Part shown: one piece after another, positions 26,885 to 36,320 of the stretch | Numbering within the stretch: position 1 is the first letter of the stretch | How the letters are laid out: each line of letters opens with the position of its first letter | Source of the DNA: Spirulina subsalsa PCC 9445 | GTDB taxonomy: Bacteria; Cyanobacteriota; Cyanobacteriia; Cyanobacteriales; Spirulinaceae | DNA: 64,000 nucleotides | Direction: 5' to 3' | NCBI RefSeq assembly: GCF_000314005.1 | Contig: NZ_JH980292.1 | Location: forward strand, 2,311,725 to 2,375,724 | Notes under the pieces: model-generated | Told to the model about the DNA's origin: nothing | The model's input: only the letters and a program-made list of their open reading frames with translations | Database searches by the model: none | Translations under genes and position numbers: made by a program

Positions 26885-26908
26885 GCATCCCTCTCTGTTG
26901 AGGGATGC
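26885..26908. other. Perfect 9-bp hairpin without T-run
   Basis: GCATCCCTC (26885-26893), loop TCTGTT, GAGGGATGC (26900-26908). Neither strand shows the T-run of a terminator, so it may be an RNA structure or a protein site. Confidence 0.4.
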
Positions 26909-27095
26909 CATTATTGCGGAAATTCATCTTGTCGGTGACTAAAATCACAACTTCATCGATAATTGATCCCATAGGTCGTGTAATTTACATCATCTTAGAT
27001 ATTGACGAAGTTCACGATTTATTGTAGGCGGTGTCACGGGAGGCGGATCGATTGTAGAGGATAGTGGACAATAGAAAGAGTTTATAACCCTGGCC

Positions 27096-27299
27096 ATGAC
27101 TATCCAACATCAATTAATTCCTGGTGCAATCTTTGAGATTTTGGCTTCGGTCGCTCAAACCGGAACCCTCACCCTGACGGATCGCTATGGTCTATTAGCA
27201 GCCATTTTAGAAGATAACCTAACGGAAGAAGAGAGACGGGCTGTCGATCGTCTGTTGCGTTCAGTCCAGCGGGGTCGTGTGAGAGTTGCGATCGCTTAA
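27096..27299 (+). CDS. 67-aa protein, unknown function
   Basis: A 67-aa mostly helical protein with MTIQHQLIPGAIFEILASVA at its start and a central acidic segment LEDNLTEEERRAVDRLLRSV, then a basic end RGRVRVAIA. The start ATG is at 27096; the next gene (TrkA-N) begins 54 bases after its stop on the same strand. Function and family not recognised. The length and clean coding pattern argue for a real gene. Confidence 0.55.
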   Translation: MTIQHQLIPGAIFEILASVAQTGTLTLTDRYGLLAAILEDNLTEEERRAVDRLLRSVQRGRVRVAIA

Positions 27300-27353
27300 A
27301 TCTGCTCCTTTTATCCTATTTCAGTCCATCAGCATTCGATAAACCTTGTCCAA

Positions 27354-28031
27354 ATGTACATTATCATCGGCGGAGCAGGCATGATGGGTTTGGATCTTGC
27401 CAAAACCCTTTTAGACGCAGGTCATACCATTGCCGTAATTGATATTAACCCCCTAGCTTGTCAATACGCCCGGGAAAAAATCGGGGTCATGGCCTTTGAA
27501 GGCAGTGCTGTAAATACTACGGTATTGTTGGAAGCTGGCATCCGAAAAGCCGATGCCTTTATTGCCGCCCTCCCGGAAGATGCCCTAAATCTAGCCATTG
27601 TCACCCTGTCCAAACATTATCAGGTGGCGCAGATTTTAGTCCGCATGAGCGATCGCGATTTTGCCGATCCCTATCAACTCGCTGGAGCCACTCATATTAT
27701 TAGCACATCCGAGTTAGCCATTGCCCGTATTGTCAACGCTATTGAGTATCCCCAAGTTGATGCTATGATGCACTTTGAACAGGGACAAATCGAAGTTTTA
27801 AAACTCTCCATCCCCCCCGTTTGTTCGGTTGTTGGACGAACTATTGCCGAAATTGCCCGAGATCCCAAATTTCCCACCGGAACCCTAATCATTGGCTATC
27901 AAGCACACCCCCATGAAGACTTAAGCATTCCTAATGGGGGTACAATTTTAGAGGGCGGATCGACTATTTTAGCTGTCACAAAGCCCCATCTTGTCCACCA
28001 GATGCTCGATTTTATGGGGTTATCGTGCTAA
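27354..28031 (+). CDS. TrkA-N/TrkA-C domain protein (K+ uptake regulator)
   Basis: A 225-aa protein. The Rossmann domain starts IIGGAGMMGLDLAKTL (GxGxxG at 6-11), with D at the end of beta2 (VIDINPLACQ) that favours NAD(H). The C-terminal RCK domain is about 140-220. These KtrA/TrkA proteins gate K+ transport through a membrane subunit. No KtrB-type channel is adjacent; the next gene is a convergent Na+/H+ antiporter, so both belong to ion homeostasis. Start ATG 27354. Confidence 0.85.
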   Translation: MYIIIGGAGMMGLDLAKTLLDAGHTIAVIDINPLACQYAREKIGVMAFEGSAVNTTVLLEAGIRKADAFIAALPEDALNLAIVTLSKHYQVAQILVRMSDRDFADPYQLAGATHIISTSELAIARIVNAIEYPQVDAMMHFEQGQIEVLKLSIPPVCSVVGRTIAEIARDPKFPTGTLIIGYQAHPHEDLSIPNGGTILEGGSTILAVTKPHLVHQMLDFMGLSC

Positions 28032-28069
28032 TCTGGTTTTAAGGTTTCACCTCCTCAAGCAACTCCTAT

Positions 28070-29662
28070 CTAATCCTCATTTAAAGATAACAACTTTTCG
28101 TTAATTTCCCTCAAATAGACCGCTCCCACTTCATCAGACAATAATCCCTTGCGCATAGCATCCTGAATCGCCACCTTTTCCGCCAGATACAAACGACGAC
28201 GCAATCCATCTAAATAACCCTGTTCTTGCACACCATTAGACGGCTGGTTTATCCGTTGATTATACCAATGCCGTAACGCCTCTTCAGAGCGGGCAATTCT
28301 TGCCTGATAACTGGCAAAAAGTTCCTCATGGAGAGATTTAGGCAAACTCCCAGATTGTAACAAACTGCTTAATTCTTGTTGAGCGGCTTTCGAGGCAATT
28401 AAGTTTAATTGGAGTTCCTCAATTTGTTTTTGCTGGGGAGACTCCTGAGATAAGTGCAACTTTTTCACCAACCAAGATAAACTTAATCCTTGTCCCACCA
28501 AAGACAACAACACCGTACTAAAAACTAGGGTAATCACTTCTATTCGTCCGGGCAAAGTCAAGGGCAAACTCAGAGCTAACGCCATTGAAAGAGAACCCTT
28601 AACATTACCTAAAATTAAAACGTGCTGCCACCGTAACGGAAGAGGACGGTCAAAGAGCCGTAAAAAAGATAGTAACGGATAAATGGAAAAAATGCGCCCA
28701 ATTTGATAGGCGATAATAGCGAATACTGCACCGGGTATTGTCGTGTAAATGGTTGTTGGATTAATTTCAATTCCGACTAACAAAAAAATAAAAGTATTCG
28801 CCCCAAACCCAGCATATTCCCAGAAATTAAGTAAACTCACCTTCGTTGTGGCTGAAGTTTGCCGAAAGCCTAGATTTCCCATGACTAAGCCCGCAATCAC
28901 CACCGCAATCGCACTAGAAACCCCCAACATTTGCCCCACCTGGAACGTGCCTAACGATACCGCAACTGTGAGCAAAATATTACTTAACGCATCATCTAAC
29001 TGGCGGAACAAACCCACACAGAGATAACCTAAACCTAACCCTAAAACTGTTCCCCCCACAAAAGCAATTAAAATCTGTTCTATTCCTTCCCCAATCGTAA
29101 AAGAACCGCGAGTATGAATCCCTGTAATGACACTTAATAGAACCAAAGCAATTCCATCATTAAATAAGCTTTCTCCTTCTACAATCGTCGCCAAACGTTT
29201 AGGCACAGAAACCGTTCTAAAAGCAACAATCACGGAAACCGTGTCCGTAATAGTTAAAATCACTCCTACCGCGCAGGCTGTAATCCAAGCTAAACCTAAG
29301 CCAAACTGAAGTAAACTAGCGGTGATGGCGGCTGCTAAAATTACACCAGGACCCGCTAACAGAAGAATGGGTTTAAGGGTACTGCGTAAGCGACTAATAT
29401 CTGTATTAATAGCCGCTTCAAAAATTAAAATAGGGAGAAATAAATTTAGGATTACATCAGGATTTAAGCCAATTTCTGAAGGTAAAGCCCCTTTAGGAAT
29501 CGCTAATCCAGCTAATACTAAGCCCACCACATAGGGAATCCTTAACCACCGAGTAATTAGAGCCACCGTTGTAGCGACCATTAAAAGCACAATTAAAGCA
29601 TTAACCAGTCCCGTAAACTGTCCAGAGTTCTGGGGTAAAGTTTGCTCTAGTAAGGATGCCAT
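28070..29662 (-). CDS. Na+/H+ antiporter, CPA1 family
   Basis: The frame extends to 29788 but overlaps the divergent DUF4336 gene. Starting at ATG 29662 (MASLLEQTLPQ) removes the overlap; ATG 29719 is an alternative. About 12 membrane segments span roughly 20-415, with the ion-site motif EGESLFNDGIALV and the nearby TDTVSVIVAFRTVSVPKR. A long cytoplasmic C-terminal tail (about 430-530) is helical and rich in Gln and Glu, typical of NhaP-type proteins, where it regulates transport. It exchanges Na+ for H+ across the plasma or thylakoid membrane. Confidence 0.85.
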   Translation of the reverse strand: MASLLEQTLPQNSGQFTGLVNALIVLLMVATTVALITRWLRIPYVVGLVLAGLAIPKGALPSEIGLNPDVILNLFLPILIFEAAINTDISRLRSTLKPILLLAGPGVILAAAITASLLQFGLGLAWITACAVGVILTITDTVSVIVAFRTVSVPKRLATIVEGESLFNDGIALVLLSVITGIHTRGSFTIGEGIEQILIAFVGGTVLGLGLGYLCVGLFRQLDDALSNILLTVAVSLGTFQVGQMLGVSSAIAVVIAGLVMGNLGFRQTSATTKVSLLNFWEYAGFGANTFIFLLVGIEINPTTIYTTIPGAVFAIIAYQIGRIFSIYPLLSFLRLFDRPLPLRWQHVLILGNVKGSLSMALALSLPLTLPGRIEVITLVFSTVLLSLVGQGLSLSWLVKKLHLSQESPQQKQIEELQLNLIASKAAQQELSSLLQSGSLPKSLHEELFASYQARIARSEEALRHWYNQRINQPSNGVQEQGYLDGLRRRLYLAEKVAIQDAMRKGLLSDEVGAVYLREINEKLLSLNED

Positions 29663-29743
29663 GAGGGGATGAGTCAAGAGATCAGGAGTCCGCTTCAGGA
29701 TAAAATGCTTTAAGATCATGTCATCTGTGAGAGAAGTTGAACA

Positions 29744-30946
29744 GTGCAGGATAGCCCAAACCCTTCCTATACTAACCCCCATCCACAAGCGTTACAGACC
29801 CAAGATATCGCTTGGCCTTTTTGGTTTCTGGTGCCAATTTATCCCTACGGACAACGAAAAACCCTATTCCGAGAAGTTGTCAAGGGGGAGGTTTGGATTT
29901 TTGAGCAACTCCAAGGGATTTTTTATGTCGTGGTGCCGATTCGTATGACGGTGGTGAGATTGGAGGAGGGAGGACTTTTAGTTTATGCACCCGTGGCTCC
30001 GACGCGGGAATGTTTGCAAGGCGTGGGACAATTAGAGGCACAATATGGGTCGGTGAAGTATATCATTATGCCGACCATTTCGGGGATTGAACATAAAGTT
30101 TTTGTTGCGCCTTTTGCGCGACATTTTCCCACAGCACAGATTTATGTTGCTCCCAATCAGTGGAGTTTCCCGGTCAATTTGCCCTTAAGTTGGTTGGGAT
30201 TGCCTCCTCGACGGACTCACATTCTACCCCAAGATAGCCGAGAAGCCCCTTTTGCCGGACAATTTGATTATGCCATCTTGGATACCATTGAACTAGGGCC
30301 AGGGCGTTTTTCTGAGGTGGTATTTTTGGATCGGCGATCGCGCACCCTCCTAGTCACCGACTCCCTTGTATCCATCCCCCAAGATCCCCCCGAAATTCTA
30401 CAACTCAATCCCTACCCCCTTCTTTTCCACGCCCGAGACAGCGCCTTTGATCCCATCCAAGATACCCCCCAAAACCGTCGCAAAGGATGGCAAAGAATTA
30501 GTCTATTTGCCTTTTATTTTCAACCTAGTGTCCTAGAAGTAGCCCCTTGGTCGTCCGTCTTCCGTGAAGCCACAAAAGCCCCAGAACGCAGTAAAAAAGC
30601 CTATTTCGGGCTATTCCCCTTTCGCTGGAAACCCAACTGGCAAGAGTCCTTTAATCAATTACAGGGAGGTGGACAGTTGCGCGTTGCCCCCATTTTACAA
30701 ACCCTAATCCTCAACCGTGCGCCTGAAGCCGTGTTAAACTGGGCGGATCAAATCGCCCGTTGGTCCTTTGACCAGATTATACCCTGTCATCTGGCCGCCC
30801 CCATCATAACCACTCCTTGGGAATTTCGCCAAGCCTTCAACTTTTTACAAGGACATTCAGGACTCCCCGATGCAGACATGGCCTTTATGCGTCGTTTGGA
30901 TCAAGGTTTAGCCCAGCGCGGCATTACTCCCCCCCCAAAAGTATAG
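29744..30946 (+). CDS. DUF4336 domain protein
   Basis: A 400-aa protein. The DUF4336 region carries IWPFW-like AWPFWFLVPIY near the start, LVYAPVAPTRECLQG, and a metallo-hydrolase-like core with IIMPTISGIEHKVFVAPFAR. No complete HxHxDH metal site is visible, so it is probably a degenerate metallo-beta-lactamase-like fold. Start GTG 29744, with the divergent antiporter close by. The function is unknown; DUF4336 is common in cyanobacteria and plants. Confidence 0.75.
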   Translation: MQDSPNPSYTNPHPQALQTQDIAWPFWFLVPIYPYGQRKTLFREVVKGEVWIFEQLQGIFYVVVPIRMTVVRLEEGGLLVYAPVAPTRECLQGVGQLEAQYGSVKYIIMPTISGIEHKVFVAPFARHFPTAQIYVAPNQWSFPVNLPLSWLGLPPRRTHILPQDSREAPFAGQFDYAILDTIELGPGRFSEVVFLDRRSRTLLVTDSLVSIPQDPPEILQLNPYPLLFHARDSAFDPIQDTPQNRRKGWQRISLFAFYFQPSVLEVAPWSSVFREATKAPERSKKAYFGLFPFRWKPNWQESFNQLQGGGQLRVAPILQTLILNRAPEAVLNWADQIARWSFDQIIPCHLAAPIITTPWEFRQAFNFLQGHSGLPDADMAFMRRLDQGLAQRGITPPPKV

Positions 30947-31113
30947 GAATAGGGAACGGGGAACAGGAGAGGGGGAGAGGGGGAGCAGGGGGGCAGGGGA
31001 GAGGCAATCTCCCGACTCCTGACGATTATTGCTTCGTACCTCGCAATGACATTACTCCCGATTCCCGACTCCCGATTCCCTGTTCCCTGTTCCCTGTTCC
31101 CTTAAACTCAACC
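30947..31113. repeat. Low-complexity and heptamer-repeat spacer
   Basis: AGGGGGAG-type purine runs, then TTCCCTG copies in tandem near 31078-31101 and GATTCCC copies before them. Same heptanucleotide class as at 56240-56270 and 63520-63560. Confidence 0.65.
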
Positions 31114-31773
31114 ATGCTCAACGCCATTTTATTTGACCTAGACGGAACATTAGTTAACACAGACTCCCTCCATTTTGATACATGGATCACCGCCTTAAAA
31201 CCCTTCGGAATCGAAATGGATCGACCCACCTATGATCAGGTGATTTCCGGCAAACATAACGATGATATAGTACAGGATATTCTCTCCCATTTGCCCCTAG
31301 AAGAAGCGAGAAAGGTCGCAGAAGAGAAAGAACGGCTTTTTCGTCAAATGGGCGACAAACTAAACCCTATTAATGGTTTAAACCAGATTTTAGAATGGGC
31401 AGATGAGCAACAACTCAAACAGGGAGTCGTCACCAATGCGCCCCGTGAGAACGCGGAATTTATGCTCAAAACCTTAGACCTCTGGGAACGGTTTCCCGTG
31501 GTCATTGTTGCCAACGATGCCCCTAAAGGAAAACCTGATCCCGCCCTTTATCAATTAGCCCTTTCCCGCTTAGAAATAGAATCCGAAGGAGTGTTAGTGT
31601 TTGAAGATTCTCCTTCTGGAATTCGTTCTGCTGTGGGGGCAGGATTATATACTATTGGCATTGCTTCCACCCATCCCGTGGAGTCCCTCTTACAAGCAGG
31701 AGCTAAACAGGTGATTGAGGATTTTACAGAGGCTAAACTATGGGAAACATTAGCACTGTTTACTCCAGTTTAA
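31114..31773 (+). CDS. HAD-superfamily phosphatase (beta-phosphoglucomutase-like)
   Basis: The open frame begins upstream in the repeat spacer, but ATG 31114 gives MLNAILFDLDGTLVNTDS, the standard HAD start (219 aa). Nucleophile D8 and D10 lie in FDLDGT. Motif II is VVTNAP, motif III the K in PKGKPDP, and motif IV VFEDSPSGIRSA. The helical cap follows motif I, as in the PGM/phosphoglycolate group. The substrate is not determined. It follows the DUF4336 gene on the same strand. Confidence 0.85.
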   Translation: MLNAILFDLDGTLVNTDSLHFDTWITALKPFGIEMDRPTYDQVISGKHNDDIVQDILSHLPLEEARKVAEEKERLFRQMGDKLNPINGLNQILEWADEQQLKQGVVTNAPRENAEFMLKTLDLWERFPVVIVANDAPKGKPDPALYQLALSRLEIESEGVLVFEDSPSGIRSAVGAGLYTIGIASTHPVESLLQAGAKQVIEDFTEAKLWETLALFTPV

Positions 31774-31946
31774 CGGAGAGATTAGGTTGTTTTACTTTCA
31801 ACTATCTCTCTTTTGTCAGATCAGCTTCAAAACCTGATTCTCTCGTTGGCTGTGATGGCGAAGATTCGTTAAAATCTTCCAGAGAGATAGAAGACTTGCT
31901 AAACTAAAAAAGACGATTCGCCCCTCACCCAGAGGAGAGGATTTCT

Positions 31947-32690
31947 ATGACCATTTCCTTGGATTGTGAGATTTTTTATCCTGATAGTGACGGTCAGCCC
32001 ATGGCAGACAATACCTTACAATTTCGCTGGATTGTACTGATTAAAGAAAACCTAGAACTGCTTTTTGCTGACCAGCCTGATGTTTTCGTAGCCGGAGATT
32101 TACTCTGGTATCCTGTGGAAGGACACCCAGAAATCCGAGTCGCTCCTGATGCTTTAGTAGCATTTGGTCGCCCTAAAGGAGAGCGAGGGTCTTATAAACA
32201 ATGGGAAGAGGATAATATTGCCCCTCAAGTCGTCTTTGAAATCCTCTCCCCCGGCAATCGTTTAGCTGAAATGGGCAAAAAGCAGCAATTTTACGACGAC
32301 TACGGGGTAGAAGAATATTATATTTACAACCCGAACCGCAATGATTTACATGGACTATACCGTACAGCAGAAGGATTGCGGCCAATAGAAGAAATCCAGA
32401 ACTGGACAAGTCCCCGTTTAGGGATTCGTTTTGTTTTAAGTGGGACGACTTTGGAACTGTATCGTCCCGATGGGCGACCCTTCCTAAGCTTTTTGGAGTT
32501 GGAACAACGAGCCGAACAGGAACGGCAGCGGGCTGAACTGGAACGCCAACGAGCCGAACAGGAACGGCAAAGAGCCGAACAAGCTGACCAGAGGGCGGAA
32601 TTGGAACGGCAAAGAGCCGAACAAGCTGACCGAAGAGCCGAGCGATTAGCCGCACAACTGAGAGCATTAGGCATTGACCCGGAAAACTAA
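31947..32690 (+). CDS. Uma2-family endonuclease-like protein, tandem copy 1
   Basis: A 247-aa protein. Residues 1-175 are a Uma2/DUF820 PD-(D/E)XK fold: D68 in APDALVAFG, E98 in VFEILSP, then YGVEEYYIYNP. From about 183 the chain becomes a heptad coiled coil of EQRAEQERQRAE units. This family is very abundant in cyanobacteria; DNA cleavage by it is not established. H60 here is Arg in copies 2 and 3. The region upstream (AGACTTGCTAAACTAAAAAA..., then CACCCAGAGGAG) recurs before each copy. Confidence 0.85.
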   Translation: MTISLDCEIFYPDSDGQPMADNTLQFRWIVLIKENLELLFADQPDVFVAGDLLWYPVEGHPEIRVAPDALVAFGRPKGERGSYKQWEEDNIAPQVVFEILSPGNRLAEMGKKQQFYDDYGVEEYYIYNPNRNDLHGLYRTAEGLRPIEEIQNWTSPRLGIRFVLSGTTLELYRPDGRPFLSFLELEQRAEQERQRAELERQRAEQERQRAEQADQRAELERQRAEQADRRAERLAAQLRALGIDPEN

Positions 32691-32774
32691 ACCCTAGAAA
32701 ATAAGTATTCTTGTCCTAAAGATTTGCTAAACTAAAAAAGACGATTCACCCCTCACCCAGAGGAGATAATTGAT

Positions 32775-33497
32775 ATGACCATTTCCTTGGATTGTGAGAT
32801 TTTCTATCCTGATAGTGATGGTCAGCCCATGGCAGACAATACCTTACAATTTCGCTGGATTGTACTGATTAAAGAAAACCTAGAACTGCTTTTTGCTGAC
32901 CAGCCTGATGTTTTCGTAGCCGGAGATTTACTCTGGTATCCTGTGGAAGGCCGCCCAGAAATCCGAGTCGCTCCTGATGCTTTAGTAGCATTTGGTCGCC
33001 CTAAAGGAGAGCGAGGGTCTTATAAACAATGGGAAGAGGATAATATTGCCCCTCAAGTCGTCTTTGAAATCCTCTCCCCCGGCAATCGTTTAGCTGAAAT
33101 GGGCAAAAAGCAGCAATTTTACGACGACTACGGGGTAGAAGAATATTATATTTACAACCCGAACCGCAATGATTTACATGGACTATACCGTACAGCAGAA
33201 GGATTGCGGCCAATAGAAGAAATCCAGAACTGGACAAGTCCCCGTTTAGGGATTCGTTTTGTTTTAAGTGGGACGACTTTGGAACTGTATCGTCCCGATG
33301 GGCGACCCTTCCTAAGCTTTTTGGAGTTGGAACAACGGGCTGAACAGGAGCGTCAACGGGCCGAACAGGAACGGCAACGGGCCGAACAGGAACGACAACG
33401 AGCCGAACAAGCTGACCAGAGGGCGGAACAAGAACGTCAACGAGCCGAGCGATTAGCCGCACAACTGAGAGCATTAGGCATTGATCCGGAAAACTAA
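32775..33497 (+). CDS. Uma2-family endonuclease-like protein, tandem copy 2
   Basis: A 240-aa protein, identical to copy 1 over residues 1-180 apart from H60R. Its coiled-coil tail is one heptad (7 residues) shorter. The repeat unit (start to start) is 828 bases from copy 1 to copy 2. It starts with ATG 32775 behind the same GAGGAG ribosome-binding site as the others. Likely the product of a recent unequal-crossover duplication. Confidence 0.85.
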   Translation: MTISLDCEIFYPDSDGQPMADNTLQFRWIVLIKENLELLFADQPDVFVAGDLLWYPVEGRPEIRVAPDALVAFGRPKGERGSYKQWEEDNIAPQVVFEILSPGNRLAEMGKKQQFYDDYGVEEYYIYNPNRNDLHGLYRTAEGLRPIEEIQNWTSPRLGIRFVLSGTTLELYRPDGRPFLSFLELEQRAEQERQRAEQERQRAEQERQRAEQADQRAEQERQRAERLAAQLRALGIDPEN

Positions 33498-33581
33498 ACC
33501 CTAGAAAATAAGTATTCTTGTCCTAAAGGTTTGCTAAACTAAAAAAGACGATTCGCCCCTCACCCAGAGGAGAGGATTTCT

Positions 33582-34367
33582 ATGACCATTTCCTTGGATT
33601 GTGAGATTTTCTATCCTGATAGTGACGGTCAGCCCATGGCAGACAATACCTTACAATTTCGCTGGATTGTACTGATTAAAGAAAACCTAGAACTGCTTTT
33701 TGCTGACCAGCCTGATGTTTTCGTAGCCGGAGATTTACTCTGGTATCCTGTGGAAGGCCGCCCAGAAATCCGAGTCGCTCCTGATGCTTTAGTAGCATTT
33801 GGTCGCCCTAAAGGAGAGCGAGGGTCTTATAAACAATGGGAAGAGGATAATATTTCCCCTCAAGTCGTCTTTGAAATCCTCTCCCCCGGCAATCGTTTAG
33901 CTGAAATGGGCAAAAAGCAGCAATTTTACGACGACTACGGGGTAGAAGAATATTATATTTACAACCCGAACCGCAATGATTTACATGGACTATACCGTAC
34001 AGCAGAAGGATTGCGGCCAATAGAAGAAATCCAGAACTGGACAAGTCCCCGTTTAGGGATTCGTTTTGTTTTAAGTGGGACGACTTTGGAACTGTATCGT
34101 CCCGATGGGCGACCCTTCCTAAGCTTTTTGGAGTTGGAACAACGAGCCGAACAGGAACGGCAAAGAGCCGAACTGGAACGCCAACGAGCCGAACAGGAAC
34201 GCCAACGAGCCGAACAAGCTGACCAGAGGGCCGAACAGGAACGTCAACGAGCCGAACAAGCTAACCAAAGGGCGGAATTGGAACAGCAACAAGCTGAACA
34301 GGAACGCCAACGTGCCGAACGATTAGCTGCCAAACTGAGAGCTTTAGGGATTGACCCTGAAAGCTAA
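33582..34367 (+). CDS. Uma2-family endonuclease-like protein, tandem copy 3
   Basis: A 261-aa protein, again nearly identical over the domain (A92S) and with the longest coiled-coil tail, 21 residues longer than copy 2. It is the last of the array; the start-to-start distance from copy 2 is 807 bases. The convergent nirA gene follows 44 bases after its stop. Confidence 0.85.
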   Translation: MTISLDCEIFYPDSDGQPMADNTLQFRWIVLIKENLELLFADQPDVFVAGDLLWYPVEGRPEIRVAPDALVAFGRPKGERGSYKQWEEDNISPQVVFEILSPGNRLAEMGKKQQFYDDYGVEEYYIYNPNRNDLHGLYRTAEGLRPIEEIQNWTSPRLGIRFVLSGTTLELYRPDGRPFLSFLELEQRAEQERQRAELERQRAEQERQRAEQADQRAEQERQRAEQANQRAELEQQQAEQERQRAERLAAKLRALGIDPES

Positions 34368-34411
34368 ATTCTGGAGTTTGCCATTCTGCACTTTTCCCTA
34401 AACCCCCATTT

Positions 34412-35965
34412 TCAGTCGCTCTTTTCCGTTGCCCCAAACTGGTCAACTAAAATCTCCCGCAACACCTCCGGCAACTCATCACAAGGAACCCCTTTGCGGA
34501 ATAAATTGCCGAGTTTAGCATCCTTGCCGACCTTGCCTCCGGTGTAAATATCCACCCCTTCTACTGTTTTCCCATCCTTACGGACTTTAGTTCCTAATAA
34601 ACCAATATCCCCTACTTGAGGCTGTCCACAGGAATTAGGACACCCTGTCCAATGAATGCGCACCCGTTGGGGAATATTCAATTCCTGATCTAACTGTTGG
34701 GCAAATTTTAACCCTCGTGCTTTGGTTTCAATGAGGGCAAAATTACAGTAATGGTTTCCGGTACAAGAAACAAGCGATCGCACCAAAGGATCCGGACTCA
34801 CTGTAAACTCCTCCAGCAACGGTTCCGACAGCAACGCTTCAACATTCCCCTCGGCCACAAAGGGTAAAATCACATTTTGTTCCACCGTCAAACGGATTTC
34901 ACCATTACCATACACCTGGGCCAGACGCGCTATTTCAAACATTTTATCGGCAGATAAACGACCCACCGGAACGTGCAATCCTACATAATAATAACCGGGC
35001 TGTTTTTGAGCATGAACCCCTAAATAATCCTTCTTCTCTTGGGTAATTTCATCCTCTGGGGCCGCTGGGAATAATTCTCGTCCCAAAACCTTCGCTACCT
35101 CAGCGCGAAACTTCTCCATCCCCCATTTATCCAGCAACCACATCAGACGCGCTTTTTGCCGAGTTTGTCGCAATCCCTCTGCGGCTCCATTTTCCGTATA
35201 AACCTTTAAAATGGCACAACTCAGGTCAATCACCTCATCATTGGCCGGCACCCACACCCCCATCGGAATGGCCTCAGCACAGCGTTGGGCCGATAAATAC
35301 CCTCCCAACAACACATTAAACCCTAACTGTCCCTCCCGATAAGCGGGAATGAAGGCAACATCATTAATTTCTGCGTGAATCGAGTTATCTCGTCCCCCCT
35401 CAATGGCAATATTAAACTTTCGAGGAAGATTACTAAAGGTATAATTTCCTTGACCGTTATTCGTGATGACATCTTGCAATTTTTGCAATAATTCTCTAGT
35501 ATCAATTAGCTCCTCGGCATCTAAACCCGCGACTGGAGAACCTGTTAAGTTGCGCACATTATCCATGCCGGATTGAATACTGGTTAACCCAACCTGTTCT
35601 AACTTCCGAAAAATATCAGGAATATCTTCTAATCTAACCCCGCGTAACTGGATATTTTGCCGCGTTGTAATATCCCCACTGCCATCCTCGCCGTAACGTT
35701 GGATGATTTCTGCCAAAACCCTCATCTGTGGGCTATTTAGCACACCATTAGGAATCCGTAAACGCAACATAAATTTACCCGGTGTCACGGGACGGAAGAA
35801 AATACCTAACCATTTTAAACGCACTTCTAAATCCGTTTTATCCAGTGCTTCCCAGCCAATTTTAGCAAAATGTTCTAACTCATCTTTAATCGCTAAACCA
35901 TCTTTTTCTAGCTTCGCCTTTTCTATTTTATTGAGTTTGATTTCTGTTTGTATTGCTGTATTCAT
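34412..35965 (-). CDS. nirA: Ferredoxin-nitrite reductase
   Basis: A 517-aa protein, normal NirA length. I chose ATG 35965 (MNTAIQTEIK), with an AGGGA site about 10 bases upstream, over the frame start at 35992. The siroheme/[4Fe-4S] cysteines are in SCTGNHYCNFA and TGCPNSCGQ. Conserved TTRQNIQLRGV and RNLTGSPVAGLD are present. It reduces nitrite to ammonium with six electrons from photosynthetic ferredoxin. No nrt transporter or narB gene is adjacent. An NtcA box with a correctly spaced -10 lies upstream. Confidence 0.97.
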   Translation of the reverse strand: MNTAIQTEIKLNKIEKAKLEKDGLAIKDELEHFAKIGWEALDKTDLEVRLKWLGIFFRPVTPGKFMLRLRIPNGVLNSPQMRVLAEIIQRYGEDGSGDITTRQNIQLRGVRLEDIPDIFRKLEQVGLTSIQSGMDNVRNLTGSPVAGLDAEELIDTRELLQKLQDVITNNGQGNYTFSNLPRKFNIAIEGGRDNSIHAEINDVAFIPAYREGQLGFNVLLGGYLSAQRCAEAIPMGVWVPANDEVIDLSCAILKVYTENGAAEGLRQTRQKARLMWLLDKWGMEKFRAEVAKVLGRELFPAAPEDEITQEKKDYLGVHAQKQPGYYYVGLHVPVGRLSADKMFEIARLAQVYGNGEIRLTVEQNVILPFVAEGNVEALLSEPLLEEFTVSPDPLVRSLVSCTGNHYCNFALIETKARGLKFAQQLDQELNIPQRVRIHWTGCPNSCGQPQVGDIGLLGTKVRKDGKTVEGVDIYTGGKVGKDAKLGNLFRKGVPCDELPEVLREILVDQFGATEKSD

Positions 35966-36320
35966 AAAGTTTTCCCTTTTTACTTTTTCCACAAGAGTTA
36001 ACGGTTCGATTTAACTCGATATTTATGACCATTGATTTCTGTAGATTAGGAGAAAAAAACAGGTTAATTCGTATCTCCTGTTACATTTTTTAGCAATATT
36101 TGTATTTTTTGCATCAGATCAATGCTTTTGCTGCATAGAATTAGCGCACCGGATTCTAGGCTAGGGGAGATGGCGGAATTCCCGAAATAAGCGATGAAGT
36201 CTAGACTATAACTAAGGGTGAGTAGTGCGACTCCTACCCAAGGCTGTACTGATGCACTGGTTATTGAGATTCCCTCCTCATCCTGAAACGATGAACTCGC
36301 ATTAGATTCCCTCTTAACCC
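35966..36320. other. Divergent intergenic region nirA/GIDE gene
   Basis: Holds the nirA NtcA promoter and leader. I see no recognisable promoter for the plus-strand GIDE gene. Confidence 0.5.
36043..36084 (-). promoter_or_regulatory. NtcA-activated promoter of nirA
   Basis: On the minus strand, GTAACAGGAGATAC (GTA-N8-TAC, 36071-36084), then 22 bases, then -10 TAATCT (36043-36048, TAN3T). This is the canonical class II NtcA promoter layout. Expected start of transcription is about 36036. Confidence 0.8.

Larger units (their letters stand above)
26446..27095. other. Long gene-free region with a candidate small RNA
   Basis: It contains the minus-strand promoter, RNA and tandem terminators at 26668-26805, a 9-bp perfect hairpin at 26885-26908, and otherwise no ORF. 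The remaining sequence must include the psbZ promoter. Confidence 0.6.

Noticed and set aside
32173-32667. Repeated minus-strand ORFs in the Uma2 array
   Set aside because: They are antisense shadows of the repeated coiled-coil codons.
31947-34367. CRISPR array
   Set aside because: The repeats are gene-sized duplications and coding heptads; there is no repeat-spacer pattern. No cas genes were seen.
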